Shown: piece after piece, positions 11,245 through 21,105 of the stretch
How positions within the stretch are numbered: the stretch's first letter is position 1
Layout: each line of letters opens with the position of its first letter
NCBI RefSeq assembly: GCF_018130385.1
Contig: NZ_JAFCLU010000001.1
Location: 496,001 to 560,000, forward strand
Length of the DNA stretch: 64,000 nt
Direction of reading: 5' to 3'
Source of the DNA: Bradyrhizobium sp. AUGA SZCCT0283
Lineage (GTDB): Bacteria > Pseudomonadota > Alphaproteobacteria > Rhizobiales > Xanthobacteraceae
The notes under the pieces: generated by a model
What the model was told of the DNA's origin: nothing
What the model saw: only the letters and a program-made list of their open reading frames with translations
Database searches by the model: none
Translations under genes and position numbers: made by a program

Positions 11245-12333
11245 TCAGCCGCCCAGCAGGCGGCTGACGATCCGGGCGGCGTAGTCCACCGTCGGGATGA
11301 CCCGGGCGTAGTTCAGCCGCGTCGGCCCGATCACGCCGAGAACGCCGACAATGCTGCCGGTAGCATCGCTGTAAGGCGCGATGATGGTGGAGGAACCGGA
11401 CAGCGAAAACAGCTTGTTCTCCGATCCGATGAAAATCCGCACCCCTTCGGCGCGCTCGGCCCGGCCCAACAGATCGATCACGCCGCGCTTGGTCTCGAGA
11501 TCGTCGAACAACGACTTGACGCGTTCGAGATCCTCCAGCGCGTGCAGGTCTTCGAGCAAATTGGCATGGCCGCGCACGATCAATTGCCGGTCCTCGTGTT
11601 CGCCGCCGGACCAGCTCGCGATGCCGGCCGCAATCACCTTCTGTGTCAATTGATCGAGTTCGGCGCGGCTCTGCGACAGCGCGGTTTCGAGTTCAAGCCG
11701 CGCTTCCGCAAGCGTCCGCCCGCGAATCCGCGAATTGAGGAAGTTGGTCGCTTCGGTCAGTGCGGACGAGGGAACGCCGGGCGGCAGCGCCAGCACGCGG
11801 TTTTCGACCTGGCCGTCTTCGCCGACCAGCACCACCAGCGCGCGCTCCGGCTCGAGCCGGACGAATTCGATGTGTTTGAGCCGCGAATTGGATTTGGCGG
11901 TCAGCACCACGGCCGCGGCCCGGGTCAGGCCGGAGAGCCGCGTCAGCGCCTCGCCGAGCGCCGCCTCGACCGATTGCGCGCGTCCGACGGAGGCAAGCTG
12001 GTTCTGGATCGATTCCCGCTCGGGTTCGGTGAGGTCGCCGACCTGCATCAGGGCGTCGACGAAGAAACGCAGGCCGAGTTCGGTCGGAAGCCGGCCTGCC
12101 GAGGTATGCGGCGCATAGATCAGGCCAAGCGCTTCGAGGTCCGACATCACGTTGCGGACGGAAGCCGGCGACAGCGGCACCGCGATCAGGCGGGAGATAT
12201 TGCGCGAGCCGACAGGTTCGCCGGTCGCGAGATAGCTCTCGACGATTTGACGAAAAATGTCGCGCGAGCGCTCGTTGAGCTGGGCGAGCCCGGCATGCGG
12301 CGCGATCAGGCCAATCGGATCGTGGTGGGCCAC
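11245..12333 (-). CDS. hrcA: Heat-inducible transcription repressor HrcA
   Basis: Represses heat-shock operons by binding CIRCE elements. The 362-residue protein starts with a winged helix ([37 protein letters not shown]) followed by the GAF-like and dimerisation domains, and ends [15 protein letters not shown]...[15 protein letters not shown], typical for the family. The start is GTG at 12333, supported by AAGGAG seven bases upstream (12341-12346 on the plus strand as CTCCTT). No CIRCE inverted repeat was seen in this window, so its targets, probably groESL, are elsewhere. Confidence 0.96.
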   Translation of the reverse strand: MAHHDPIGLIAPHAGLAQLNERSRDIFRQIVESYLATGEPVGSRNISRLIAVPLSPASVRNVMSDLEALGLIYAPHTSAGRLPTELGLRFFVDALMQVGDLTEPERESIQNQLASVGRAQSVEAALGEALTRLSGLTRAAAVVLTAKSNSRLKHIEFVRLEPERALVVLVGEDGQVENRVLALPPGVPSSALTEATNFLNSRIRGRTLAEARLELETALSQSRAELDQLTQKVIAAGIASWSGGEHEDRQLIVRGHANLLEDLHALEDLERVKSLFDDLETKRGVIDLLGRAERAEGVRIFIGSENKLFSLSGSSTIIAPYSDATGSIVGVLGVIGPTRLNYARVIPTVDYAARIVSRLLGG

Positions 12334-12489
12334 GGCTTAACTCCTTGGACAGCCCCTAACTTGTCGCTCCGGCGGGCCAATGACAAGCGTCCCTTTCCCT
12401 CCAAACAGGGCCAAAAGCCCTTGCCGCTGCGCACGCCCCCACCTACAAGCACCGCAAACGAATTTCGCTCGATTTCGAAAGGATTTCCC

Positions 12490-13203
12490 ATGCGGCCAAG
12501 CCGCCGTGCGCCCGATGAGCTGCGCCCCGTGTCGCTGGAACGCGGCGTGGTCAAATATGCCGAAGGTTCCTGCATGGTGAAATTCGGCGACACCCATGTG
12601 CTGGTCACGGCAACGCTGGAAGAACGGCTGCCGCCCTGGCTGAAGGGCCAGGGGCGCGGCTGGGTCACCGCCGAATACGGCATGCTGCCGCGGGCCACGC
12701 TGGAACGCACCCGCCGCGAGGCCGCCGCCGGCAAGCAGGGCGGCCGCACCGTCGAGATCCAGCGGCTGATCGGCCGCTCGCTGCGCGCAGCCGTCGACCT
12801 CGAAGCGCTCGGCGAGCGCCAGATTACCGTCGATTGCGACGTGATCCAGGCCGATGGCGGCACCCGCACCGCTTCGATCACCGGCGCCTGGGTGGCGCTG
12901 GCCGACTGCATCTCGTGGATGAAGACCCGCAACATGCTGAAGACCAATGTGCTGCGCGACAATGTCGCCGCGATCTCCTGCGGCATCTACAACGGCACGC
13001 CGGTGCTCGACCTCGATTATGCCGAGGATTCCCAGGCCGAGACCGACGCCAATTTCGTCATGACCGGCGACGGCCGCATCATCGAGGTGCAGGGCACTGC
13101 CGAAAAGACGCCGTTCTCGCAAGACGAGTTCCTCGCGCTGATGGAACTGGCGCGCAAGGGTGTCGCGCGTCTGGTGGACTTGCAGAAGATGGCCGTCGCG
13201 TAG
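12490..13203 (+). CDS. rph: Ribonuclease PH
   Basis: Phosphorolytic 3'-exonuclease that trims tRNA precursors. The 237-residue protein opens [19 protein letters not shown] and contains the conserved phosphate-binding region [28 protein letters not shown] plus the catalytic [23 protein letters not shown] and the C-terminal [14 protein letters not shown]. The frame is open far upstream, but this ATG starts the family's N terminus. hrcA is transcribed divergently; rdgB follows 11 bases downstream. Confidence 0.97.
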   Translation: MRPSRRAPDELRPVSLERGVVKYAEGSCMVKFGDTHVLVTATLEERLPPWLKGQGRGWVTAEYGMLPRATLERTRREAAAGKQGGRTVEIQRLIGRSLRAAVDLEALGERQITVDCDVIQADGGTRTASITGAWVALADCISWMKTRNMLKTNVLRDNVAAISCGIYNGTPVLDLDYAEDSQAETDANFVMTGDGRIIEVQGTAEKTPFSQDEFLALMELARKGVARLVDLQKMAVA

Positions 13204-13214
13204 TCTGATCGCAC

Positions 13215-13844
13215 ATGCACCGTCGAATCACCGGCGCCCTCGTGATCGCGACCCACAATCCCGGCAAGCTCGCCGAGATGCGGGAATTGCTGGCGCCGCA
13301 TGGCGTCGAGGCCGTTTCCGCGGGCGAGCTGGGCCTCGGCGAACCGGAGGAAAGCGGCCAGACGTTTCGCGCCAATGCGGCGATCAAGGCGATCGCGGCG
13401 GCGAAGGCGGCGCAGCTGCCGGCCTTTGCCGACGATTCCGGCCTTGTGGTCGATGCGCTGGATGGCGCTCCCGGCATTTACTCGGCGCGCTGGGCCGGAG
13501 AGGGCAAGGATTTCATGACGGCGATGGCGCGGATCGAGCGCCTGCTGCAGGAGCGCGGCGCCGCCACGCCCGACAAGCGCAAGGCGCATTTCGTCTCGGC
13601 CCTGTGCGTCGCCTGGCCCGACGGTCATCTGGAAGAGGTCGAGGCCCGCGCCGATGGAACTTTGGTCTGGCCGCCGCGCGGCACCGCCGGTTTCGGCTAT
13701 GATCCGGCGTTCCTGCCCGATGGGCACGTCAGGACCTTTGGCGAGATGACCTCGATCGAGAAACACGGCCTGCCGCCGCTCGGCCTCGGCCTGTCGCACC
13801 GGGCGCGTGCCTTCGTCAAACTGGCGGAGATTTGTCTTGGCTAG
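13215..13844 (+). CDS. rdgB: dITP/XTP pyrophosphatase RdgB (HAM1 family)
   Basis: Housecleaning NTPase that removes ITP, dITP and XTP. The 209-residue protein has the nucleotide-binding opening [11 protein letters not shown], the central acidic motif [25 protein letters not shown] and the closing [11 protein letters not shown] and LSHRARAF segments. It follows rph by 11 bases and overlaps the probable hemW start by 8 bases, so rph-rdgB-hemW are probably translated from one message. Confidence 0.96.
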   Translation: MHRRITGALVIATHNPGKLAEMRELLAPHGVEAVSAGELGLGEPEESGQTFRANAAIKAIAAAKAAQLPAFADDSGLVVDALDGAPGIYSARWAGEGKDFMTAMARIERLLQERGAATPDKRKAHFVSALCVAWPDGHLEEVEARADGTLVWPPRGTAGFGYDPAFLPDGHVRTFGEMTSIEKHGLPPLGLGLSHRARAFVKLAEICLG

Positions 13845-15009
13845 CGCCGAACGCCACTACCCGAAGCAAGCCGCCTTCGGCGTCTACGTGCACTGGCCAT
13901 TCTGCCTGTCGAAATGCCCGTATTGCGATTTCAACAGCCACGTCCGCCACGCGCCGATCGACGAGGAGAGATTTGCCCGTGCGTTTGCGCGCGAGATCGA
14001 AACCACAGCGGCGCGCGCGCCGGGACGCACCGTCACGTCGATCTTTCTCGGCGGCGGCACGCCGTCGCTGATGCAGCCGCAAACCGTAGGCTCCATCCTG
14101 GATTCGATCGGCAAGCATTGGCACGTCGCCGACAATGTCGAGGTCACGCTGGAGGCCAATCCGACCAGCGTGGAAGCGACCCGGTTTCGCGGCTATCGCT
14201 CAGCCGGCGTCAACCGTGTCTCGCTCGGCGTGCAGGCGCTCGATGACGCCTCGCTGAAGGCGCTCGGACGATTGCACACCGCGCGCGAAGCACTGGACGC
14301 GGTCGCGATCGCGCGCAGCGCGTTCGACCGCTACTCGTTCGACCTGATCTACGCCCGTCCCGACCAGACGCCAAAGATGTGGGCGGACGAATTGAAGCTC
14401 GCGATTTCGGAAGCCGCCGAACATCTCTCGCTCTACCAGCTCACGATCGAGGAAGGCACGCCGTTCTTCGGCCTGCACGCGGCGGGCAATCTGAAAACGC
14501 CGGACGAGGCGGTTGCCCGCGCGCTCTACGATGTGACGCAGGAAGTCTGCGCGCATCACGGCTTGCCGGCCTACGAGATTTCCAACCACGCCCGCGCAGG
14601 CGCCGAATGCCAGCACAATCTGGTCTACTGGCGCGGCGATGAATATGCCGGCATCGGCCCGGGCGCGCATGGCCGCCTCGACATCGACGGTATCAGGCAC
14701 GCGATCGCGACCGAAAAACGTCCTGAGGCCTGGCTGATGCGCGTCGAGGCCAATGGCCACGGCGTCATCACAGACGATTTTCTCAACAGCGAAGAGCGCG
14801 CCGACGAATTCCTGCTGATGGGATTGCGGCTCGCCGAGGGCATCGACCCCAAACGCTATGCGGCCTTGTCCGGCCGCGCGCTCGACCCGAGCCGGATCGC
14901 CGTGCTCCGCGAGGAAGGCGCCATCATCGTCGACGCCGACGGCAGGCTGCGCGTGACGCAGGCCGGATTCCCGGTGCTGGATGCGGTCGTGGCGGACCTC
15001 GCGGCGTGA
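13837..15009 (+). CDS. hemW: Radical SAM heme chaperone HemW
   Basis: Coproporphyrinogen-oxidase-like radical SAM protein now regarded as a heme chaperone. The cluster motif [10 protein letters not shown] (CxxxCxYC) is near residues 26-35; GGGTPS and the SAM-binding region ANPTS follow. A TTG at 13837, giving [10 protein letters not shown], overlaps the rdgB stop by 8 bases and is the preferred start; a GTG at 13807 is the alternative. About 390 residues, typical for the family. HemW lacks activity as an oxygen-independent HemN in characterised cases. Confidence 0.92.
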   Translation: MASAERHYPKQAAFGVYVHWPFCLSKCPYCDFNSHVRHAPIDEERFARAFAREIETTAARAPGRTVTSIFLGGGTPSLMQPQTVGSILDSIGKHWHVADNVEVTLEANPTSVEATRFRGYRSAGVNRVSLGVQALDDASLKALGRLHTAREALDAVAIARSAFDRYSFDLIYARPDQTPKMWADELKLAISEAAEHLSLYQLTIEEGTPFFGLHAAGNLKTPDEAVARALYDVTQEVCAHHGLPAYEISNHARAGAECQHNLVYWRGDEYAGIGPGAHGRLDIDGIRHAIATEKRPEAWLMRVEANGHGVITDDFLNSEERADEFLLMGLRLAEGIDPKRYAALSGRALDPSRIAVLREEGAIIVDADGRLRVTQAGFPVLDAVVADLAA

Positions 15010-15075
15010 AGGCTGTCGTTCCTGCGAAAGCAGAAACCCATAACCACCGACGTTGATTGCGGCTCGTCGGGAAAC

Positions 15076-16284
15076 CTACGCCCCAAAGCTCTTCGGCGAT
15101 CCCGCAACCGGCGTGCTGCCGCCGCTGGCGACCTTCATCACCGCAAGGCCGCGCTCGTTGGAGCCATCGGAGCGGAACCGGAACAGGCCGTCGATGCCGG
15201 CAAAGCCCGACGGGTTGGTCAGCGTCTCCGGCGCAAAACGTTGGGCGCCCTGCTTCGACAGCGCGGCGACGAGCGCGACCGCGTCATAGGCCAGCGTTGC
15301 GGTGCGCACGGGATCGGCGCCGTATTTGGCGCGGTAGCGGCCGGAGAAGGCGCGGAAACCCGACGGATCCGGCGCGGCATAGAGCCCGCCCTGCAGCACG
15401 GGGCTCGCATAGACGCGCGGATTGTCCCACAGGCCGGTACCGAGCAACTGGATGTTGCGCAAATTCGCGCCCGCCGCGGTCAAGGCATCCGCCGCCGCCA
15501 CGACCGATTCGCCGTCGTCGGCGATGAACAGCGCGTCCGCCGAGCCCAGCGATTGCGCCACCGTCCGCGCCGCCGCGGAACGGTCGGAGGCATATTTCTC
15601 AAAGGCGACGATACGTCCCTTGCGGCCGACCGCCTGCTTGAAGGCTGCCTCCACCACATTGCCATAGGCGTTGTCGGGCAATAGCGCCGCGAAAGATTTC
15701 TTTCCGATGCTGGCGGAGTAATCGACGATCCGGTTGACGTCGGATTCGGGCAGGAAGCTGAGCAGATAGACGCCGCGTCCGGCCACGCTTGAGTCGGTCG
15801 AGAACGCGATCACCGAAACGCCCCGTGCGCGCGTCAGTTGCGCGGTCGCCGGCACCGAGGCCGCAAACAACGGACCCAGAATGATTTCCGCGCCTTCGCC
15901 GAGTGCCTCCTGGGTGACTTGTTGCGCGCCTTGCGGACTGCCGCCGTCGTCCTTGATCAGAAGCTGGATGTTGGGATTCTGGAATTCCGCCAGCGCCATC
16001 TCGGCCGCGCTCTTCATCGATTGCGCGGCGACGCCGGCATTGCCGGCGGCCGAGAGCGGCAGGATCAGGCCGACCTTGACCTGCCCGTTGCCGACCGCGA
16101 GCGGCTGCTGCTGCGGACCAGCCGGTCCCTCGGGCTGGGACGGGCCAAACGGGTTGGAAATCTGGGTGCCGGAGCAGGCGCCAAGCAGGGGCGCGCCGAG
16201 AATAAGGCCAACTGCCGCCCGCCGGGTTGGTCCTGACGGCCGAGGATCCGGAGATCCGGGCTTGCGATTGAGCGGGCCTACCAT
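15076..16284 (-). CDS. LpoA-like penicillin-binding protein activator / periplasmic-binding-like lipoprotein
   Basis: A 402-residue predicted lipoprotein: Arg-rich start, hydrophobic VGLILGAPL and lipobox LLGAC with Cys37 as lipid anchor. The rest is a type I periplasmic-binding fold (VKVGLILPLSAAGNAGVAAQ, then IKDDGGSPQGAQQ). Its position divergent from rsmI-yraN matches the place of LpoA/YraM in many proteobacteria, where it activates a peptidoglycan synthase. The alternative is a branched-chain amino-acid-binding protein, but no ABC transporter genes are adjacent. Confidence 0.82.
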   Translation of the reverse strand: MVGPLNRKPGSPDPRPSGPTRRAAVGLILGAPLLGACSGTQISNPFGPSQPEGPAGPQQQPLAVGNGQVKVGLILPLSAAGNAGVAAQSMKSAAEMALAEFQNPNIQLLIKDDGGSPQGAQQVTQEALGEGAEIILGPLFAASVPATAQLTRARGVSVIAFSTDSSVAGRGVYLLSFLPESDVNRIVDYSASIGKKSFAALLPDNAYGNVVEAAFKQAVGRKGRIVAFEKYASDRSAAARTVAQSLGSADALFIADDGESVVAAADALTAAGANLRNIQLLGTGLWDNPRVYASPVLQGGLYAAPDPSGFRAFSGRYRAKYGADPVRTATLAYDAVALVAALSKQGAQRFAPETLTNPSGFAGIDGLFRFRSDGSNERGLAVMKVASGGSTPVAGSPKSFGA

Positions 16285-16508
16285 CTTGTCTCTTCTCTTG
16301 ACCGACCGCCGTCGGCCAGGATTCCGGCTTTCTGAGCCGAGGCACCTGAACCGCTACTGAACCCAAATGCGGGATTCTGCAATATTGTCGAGAATTAGTT
16401 AACCAAAACAAAAGGATTACGGCACCGCCGCAGGTCGCCGGGAACTTCGGTCTTGCCGCCATCGCGCCGGATATAGCGCTTGCACCAAGACCCCTTTAGA
16501 TTGGCATT

Positions 16509-17462
16509 ATGCGCGCAAAACCCAGTTCGAACTACGGGTCTGATACCGAGCCGGGTTCGGCCAACAGAACATTTTTGATTCAGGGCCACGTCCTGAATGC
16601 CCCGAAGCCGGTTCCCGGCCTCTATCTGGTAGCGACCCCGATCGGCCATCTCGGCGACATTACCCTGCGCGCGCTGGAGACACTGGCCGGCGTCGACATC
16701 ATCGCCTGCGAGGACACCCGCATCACCCGCCGCCTGACCGAGCGCTATGCGATCTCGGCGGAGCTCAAGCCGTATCACGAACATAACGCGGCGATGGCGC
16801 GGCCGAAAATCCTGGAAAAGCTGGCGCAGGGCGCCTCGATTGCCCTGGTGTCGGATGCCGGCACGCCCTTGATATCAGACCCCGGCTTCAAGCTGGTGCG
16901 CGAGGTCTGCGCCGCCGGCCACGCCGTGATCGCGGTGCCGGGCGCCTCCGCGGTGCTGACGGCGCTTTCGGTCGCAGCCCTCCCCACCGACCGGTTTTTC
17001 TTCGAAGGATTCTTGCCGGCCAGGCAAGTCGCGCGGCGGACGCGGCTCGCTGAACTTGCCCGGATCGACGCCACGCTGGTGATGTTCGAATCCGGCAACC
17101 GCGTGCAGGATACGCTGGCCGATCTTTCTGACATCATGGGCGGGCGCGACGCCGCGATCTGCCGCGAACTCACAAAACTGCACGAGGACATCACGCGCGC
17201 GCCAGTCACGGAGCTGGCGAAGGCCGCCGGCACGCTGGAAACCCGCGGCGAGTTCGTGCTCGTCGTCGGCCCGCCCCGCGCCGAGGAAGGGGTCATGACG
17301 CAGCACGATCTCGACGACCTTCTGCGAGCCTCGCTGGCACGCGACAGCGTCAAGGACAGCGTGGCGCATGCGGTCGAGCTTTCCGGGCGGCCGCGCCGCG
17401 AAGTCTATGCCCGCGCGCTGGAGCTCGCAAAAGAAGCCAGAGGCGGGCATGGCGAAGACTGA
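16509..17462 (+). CDS. rsmI: 16S rRNA (cytidine-1402-2'-O)-methyltransferase RsmI
   Basis: Tetrapyrrole-methylase-fold enzyme that 2'-O-methylates C1402 of 16S rRNA. Recognisable segments are [46 protein letters not shown] and [28 protein letters not shown]. The 317-residue length includes an N-terminal extension of about 30 residues, so a later start is possible, although no later ATG precedes the conserved part. It overlaps yraN by 14 bases, showing translational coupling. Confidence 0.95.
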   Translation: MRAKPSSNYGSDTEPGSANRTFLIQGHVLNAPKPVPGLYLVATPIGHLGDITLRALETLAGVDIIACEDTRITRRLTERYAISAELKPYHEHNAAMARPKILEKLAQGASIALVSDAGTPLISDPGFKLVREVCAAGHAVIAVPGASAVLTALSVAALPTDRFFFEGFLPARQVARRTRLAELARIDATLVMFESGNRVQDTLADLSDIMGGRDAAICRELTKLHEDITRAPVTELAKAAGTLETRGEFVLVVGPPRAEEGVMTQHDLDDLLRASLARDSVKDSVAHAVELSGRPRREVYARALELAKEARGGHGED

Positions 17463-17862
17463 CGGCACGTCGCCGCCGGACGCTGCGGCAAAGCCCGCCG
17501 CGCCCGAGCGGATCGCGGCCTTCCGCACCGGACTTTCGGCCGAAAGCCGCGCCGCCGCCTTTCTGATGGCCAAGGGCTACCGCATCCTCGCCAAACGCTT
17601 CCGCACCCCCTATGGCGAGATCGACCTGGTGGCGAGGAAGCGCAATCTGGTCGCCTTCATCGAGGTCAAGGCCAGAGCCAGCCTCGATGATGCCGCCTAT
17701 GCCGTCACGCCGCGCCAGCAGGCCCGCATCATCGACGCCGCTCAAGGGTGGTTGATGGCGCATCCCGAGCATGCCGAATTTGAGCTCCGTTTTGACGCCA
17801 TCCTGATTGCGCCGCGGCGTCTGCCACGCCATCTGTTAGCGGCATTCGACGCCAGCGTATAA
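17449..17862 (+). CDS. yraN: YraN family endonuclease-like protein (UPF0102)
   Basis: A 137-residue protein of the Holliday-junction-resolvase-like UPF0102 family. The PD-(D/E)XK-type core is visible as [22 protein letters not shown], preceded by [22 protein letters not shown]. Its biological role is not settled. The ATG at 17449 lies inside the end of rsmI. The frame is open upstream, but this start gives the normal family length. Confidence 0.92.
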   Translation: MAKTDGTSPPDAAAKPAAPERIAAFRTGLSAESRAAAFLMAKGYRILAKRFRTPYGEIDLVARKRNLVAFIEVKARASLDDAAYAVTPRQQARIIDAAQGWLMAHPEHAEFELRFDAILIAPRRLPRHLLAAFDASV

Positions 17863-17867
17863 GGCTC

Positions 17868-17925
17868 TTGTTTTGGACGCGTTTTCTTAACGCGAACCGG
17901 TACCCACTTCGCTTGAAAACGCTAT
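17868..17925 (-). repeat. Dispersed intergenic repeat, family C, copy 2
   Basis: Reverse-oriented, shorter version of the repeat at 11116-11211: on the minus strand it begins ATAGCGTTTTCAAGCGAAG, then TGGGTACCGGTTCGCG, and ends AAAACGCGTCCAAAACAA. It lies between yraN and gshB and may act as a hairpin at the end of the rsmI-yraN message. Confidence 0.75.
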
Positions 17926-17953
17926 AACCCCTCCAGAGACCCGGACCCCCAAT

Positions 17954-18901
17954 ATGAAACTGAATGTCGCCGTCCAGATGGACCCTATCGCGCGTATCAA
18001 CATCCGCGGCGATTCGACCTTTGCCCTGATGCTGGAAGCGCAAAGGCGCGGCCATGGACTTTCCTATTTCACGCCGGACCAGCTGTCGCTGCGCGGCGAG
18101 GAGTTGGTGGCGCCGGTGCAGGCGATCACCGTGCGCGACGAGGCCGGCAATCATTTCACTCTCGGTGAGCCCAAGCGCCAGGCGCTGAACGACTTCGACG
18201 TCATCCTGTTGCGGCAAGAGCCGCCGTTCGATATCGCCTACATCACCTCGACGCATTTGCTGGAACGCATCCATCCCAGGACGCTGGTCGTCAACGATCC
18301 TGCCAGCGTGCGCAACGCGCCGGAAAAGATGTTCGTGCTGAACTTTCCGCAGCTGATGCCGCCGACGCTGATCTCACGCGATCTCGACGAAATCAATTCG
18401 TTCCGCGACGAGCATGGCGCGGTCGTCATGAAGCCGCTGCATGGCCATGGCGGCGCGGCGGTGTTTCGGGTGATGCCGCAGGACATGAATTTCGGCTCGC
18501 TGTTCGACATGTTCTCGGTCACCTTCCGCGAGCCCTGGGTGATCCAGCGCTTCCTCCCCGAAGTGAAGAACGGCGACAAGCGCATCATCCTGGTCGACGG
18601 CGAATTCGCCGGCGCCGTCAACCGTGTGCCGGCCCCGGACGATCTGCGCTCCAACATGGTTCGCGGCGGTGCAGCACAGGCCACCGACCTCTCCGCGCGC
18701 GAACGCGAGATTTGCGACACGCTCGGTCCCGCGCTGCGCGAACGCGGCCTGCTGTTCGTCGGCATCGACGTGATCGACGGCAACCTCACCGAGATCAACG
18801 TGACCTGCCCGACCGGCATCCGCGCGATTGCGCGGCTCGGCGGGCCGGATGTGGCGGCAAAAATCTGGGACACCATCGAGGCGAAGCGCGTCGGGAAGTA
18901 G
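17954..18901 (+). CDS. gshB: Glutathione synthetase GshB
   Basis: ATP-grasp ligase that adds glycine to gamma-glutamylcysteine. The 315-residue protein has the N-terminal [34 protein letters not shown] typical of GshB, the ATP-grasp region [17 protein letters not shown], and the closing [25 protein letters not shown]. Length and start are normal. It follows yraN with a dispersed repeat between, and in relatives it stands next to comM; here about 2.2 kb of extra genes separate the two. Confidence 0.97.
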   Translation: MKLNVAVQMDPIARINIRGDSTFALMLEAQRRGHGLSYFTPDQLSLRGEELVAPVQAITVRDEAGNHFTLGEPKRQALNDFDVILLRQEPPFDIAYITSTHLLERIHPRTLVVNDPASVRNAPEKMFVLNFPQLMPPTLISRDLDEINSFRDEHGAVVMKPLHGHGGAAVFRVMPQDMNFGSLFDMFSVTFREPWVIQRFLPEVKNGDKRIILVDGEFAGAVNRVPAPDDLRSNMVRGGAAQATDLSAREREICDTLGPALRERGLLFVGIDVIDGNLTEINVTCPTGIRAIARLGGPDVAAKIWDTIEAKRVGK

Positions 18902-18946
18902 TTTCAGTCCCGAAACGATAGCCGGAAGCGCAGGCGGGAGATCGAG

Positions 18947-19330
18947 ATGGATGATCGCACCGTGCGGGCAGCGTTGCAGCGCCACTGGGATGCTTCGGAC
19001 GCGAGCGATTTCAAGGTCGAACATGAAATCTACCGCGAGGATGCCGTGCTTGATTATCCGCAATCGGGCGAGCGGATCCGCGGCCGGCACAACATTCAGG
19101 AGAGCCGATCGGTCCAGCCAAACAACAAGCGTTTTGCGGTCCGGCGAATGATCGGCAGCGGCGATCTCTGGGTCACTGAATTCGTACTTACCTATGACGG
19201 CATACCATCTTACGCGGTGAGCATCATGGAGTTCCGCGACGGACTGGTGGCCAACGAAACGCAATATTTCGCCGATCGGTTTGACCCTGCACCCTCGCGT
19301 GCGCATCTTGTTGAGCGAGCAGGTGAATAA
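18947..19330 (+). CDS. SnoaL-like / NTF2-fold protein
   Basis: A 127-residue protein starting MDDRTVRAALQRHWD, with features of the NTF2-like superfamily: EHEIYREDAVLDYPQSGERIRGRHNIQE and the closing YAVSIMEFRDGLVANETQYFADRFD. Such proteins bind small hydrophobic ligands or act as isomerases or hydrolases; the activity cannot be told here. It follows gshB on the same strand by 45 bases and starts the accessory stretch between gshB and comM. Confidence 0.75.
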   Translation: MDDRTVRAALQRHWDASDASDFKVEHEIYREDAVLDYPQSGERIRGRHNIQESRSVQPNNKRFAVRRMIGSGDLWVTEFVLTYDGIPSYAVSIMEFRDGLVANETQYFADRFDPAPSRAHLVERAGE

Positions 19331-19447
19331 CATCCTGCCGACTGAACCGGACCGAACAGGAGAGCCGCCGCGCCGTTAGGCTGTGCCGCCGGCAGTGCCG
19401 GCGGGATTCAAGGGCGCTATCGCCATGCGATCCAATATTCTACCATC

Positions 19448-19543
19448 ATGCAGCCATTCTTTGGACAAGACTGGACGGAGCGCCGGCGGATGGTCGACCG
19501 CCACCTTCGGATGACATTGGACGGAAAAGGGAAACGCCAATGA
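19448..19543 (+). CDS. Possible small upstream ORF (31 residues)
   Basis: Starts MQPFFGQDWTERRRMVDRHLR and ends TGA overlapping the ATG of the next gene as ATGA. The TERRRMVDRHLR segment weakly recalls the N terminus of protein-L-isoaspartate methyltransferases, so it could be a gene remnant or a translated leader coupled to the coiled-coil gene. No good ribosome-binding site is visible. Tentative. Confidence 0.3.
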   Translation: MQPFFGQDWTERRRMVDRHLRMTLDGKGKRQ

Positions 19544-20355
19544 ACTCCACACCTGGTCCGAAAGAAATTGAACCCCACGATGCCCTGACCGCGCGCGCGG
19601 ATGAACGATTCGCGCACGCCCACGAACAGATCACGCGCGCGGATGAACAGCTCTCGCGTTTGAGTGAACAGCTTGCAAAACTGGAGCGCGATGCCGCGCG
19701 CCCGCCTCCGGCCGGACCTGGCCCGCAATCACCACTTGCGCAATCACCGCCTGGCAGGCCGGCGCTCGGGGTCCCCGCGGGCTTGCTGCTGGCGGCGGGC
19801 ATCATTGTCGCTGCCCTGGTTTGGCAGTTGCCCTCTGGCGGCGGGGACCGCTGGGCGCCGCAGCTCGCTTCTGCTCCATCATTGCCGCCGGAAAATCCGC
19901 CGTTTGCCGCGCAGCCCGCTCCATCTGCCGTTCAAGTGGCCGCGGCGGAGGCAGCACCACCGCAAGCAACACCCCCACAAGCAACGCTCCTGGCTCAGAC
20001 CGCACCGCAAGACGCCGCGCCGACGGCACCCGCAGCGCTTCCCGATCAGGCGCAGCTGCTGCAAACGATCGCGCGCGATCTCGCAAATCTGGAGCGAACC
20101 ATCGAACAGCTCAAGGCGAACCAGCAGCAAATCGCCAGCGACAATTCAAAAGCCATTGCGGAGCTCAAGGCGAGCCAGGAAGAGATGAAACGCGTGCTCG
20201 CGAGGGCTTCCGAGCAGAACCCGCCCAAGACATCACAGCCTCCGCCTCCGACACAGCCGGCGCCGACCTTGCGCAAGCCCGAGCGGACGCTTGAGCGGCC
20301 GCAGGCGAGAGCGCGGCCTCGATTCCGAAGGGAGTGGATCTACGACGATTGGTAG
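19540..20355 (+). CDS. Coiled-coil membrane protein of unknown function
   Basis: A 271-residue protein with four parts. Residues 15-52 form an N-terminal helical repeat (ARADERFAHAHEQITRADEQ, then LSRLSEQLAKLERDA). A single membrane span (GLLLAAGIIVAALVW, near 87-101) follows. Then comes a long Ala/Pro/Gln-rich linker, and a second coiled coil (LLQTIARDLANLERTIEQLK onward) before a Pro/Arg-rich tail ending REWIYDDW. The layout suggests an inner-membrane anchored structural or scaffolding protein. I recall similar proteins recurring in Bradyrhizobium as a family of unknown role. The low-complexity linker and internal DNA repeats (GCGCGCGGATGAAC twice near 19594 and 19637) are notable. Confidence 0.68.
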   Translation: MNSTPGPKEIEPHDALTARADERFAHAHEQITRADEQLSRLSEQLAKLERDAARPPPAGPGPQSPLAQSPPGRPALGVPAGLLLAAGIIVAALVWQLPSGGGDRWAPQLASAPSLPPENPPFAAQPAPSAVQVAAAEAAPPQATPPQATLLAQTAPQDAAPTAPAALPDQAQLLQTIARDLANLERTIEQLKANQQQIASDNSKAIAELKASQEEMKRVLARASEQNPPKTSQPPPPTQPAPTLRKPERTLERPQARARPRFRREWIYDDW

Positions 20356-20597
20356 CCGTCGATGCGGTGATCATCGCGCGTGTGGCACATTCGGCGTCCC
20401 ACCGGGCTTTGTGTTCCACCGGCAACCGGCAATCGTCGGATGGCTCAACGTCAGGAAACGTCAGAAAAGCAGGTTGCCCCGAGATGCCGGCACGGGTGCC
20501 CTGACTGAACGGCGCCGTCGATCATGAGGGGCGGACGTTCGAATAGCGTTAGGGGTGGTCAGCGAACCATCGCTGCGCACGATCTCGGAAAAGCCCA

Positions 20598-20909
20598 TTG
20601 ACCGACCAACCGCCCGCCAAGCCGTCCGATCTGATTTACGAGGACACCGGGGCCGCGGCCCCGCTGGTCTATTTCGACATCGTCGGCGCTCACGGCACCA
20701 TGAACGGTGCGGTCGAGGTCGAGCTGGCGACCCGCATTCTGGTGCCGAAGCCGGACGGATCGACCGAGGTCAAATTCATCTCCTCCGGCCGCCTGCGCTG
20801 CAGCGCGAACGCCGCCATCAATCTGCGCAATGGCCTCGATGCGGCATTGAAGATGCTGGAGCAGCCGCAGGGTAGCGCGGCGGCGATTGCGGCGGGGCAG
20901 CTGAATTGA
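20598..20909 (+). CDS. Small conserved hypothetical protein
   Basis: A 103-residue protein starting MTDQPPAKPSDLIYEDTGAA and containing YFDIVGAHGTMNGAVEVELATRI. No known domain, signal peptide or membrane span. Codon use and composition resemble the neighbouring genes, and it has a reasonable start, so it is probably real. It lies between the coiled-coil gene and comM with gaps of about 240 and 200 bases. No function is proposed. Confidence 0.6.
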   Translation: MTDQPPAKPSDLIYEDTGAAAPLVYFDIVGAHGTMNGAVEVELATRILVPKPDGSTEVKFISSGRLRCSANAAINLRNGLDAALKMLEQPQGSAAAIAAGQLN

Positions 20910-21105
20910 GCGGCGGCCCTTGTTTCCGTAAGCTCTTATTTGGAGACCGTCGGGAGTGCATTCGGTGACGACGATAAGCAGCTGGAGGTTGTCGCGCCGT
21001 CCCATTCGCACACGCACGGAATTAAAGCCTGCCCTCTTGTTCCCTTAATGTTCTTGACTTGCCCCAAGGTTCCCCGCTACCTTCGATTGCGTCACGAGGG
21101 GCAGC

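Noticed and set aside
12340-12390. CTTGTC/GACAAG inverted repeat upstream of hrcA as a heat-shock promoter
   Set aside because: Spacing does not fit a CTTG-N17-CYTAT promoter; too weak to report.
11134-12489. N-terminal extension of the rph frame by about 450 codons
   Set aside because: The extension lies antisense to hrcA and starts in a repeat; RNase PH begins at the ATG at 12490.
11028-12489. CIRCE element near hrcA-grpE
   Set aside because: No TTAGCACTC-N9-GAGTGCTAA inverted repeat was found here or elsewhere in the window.
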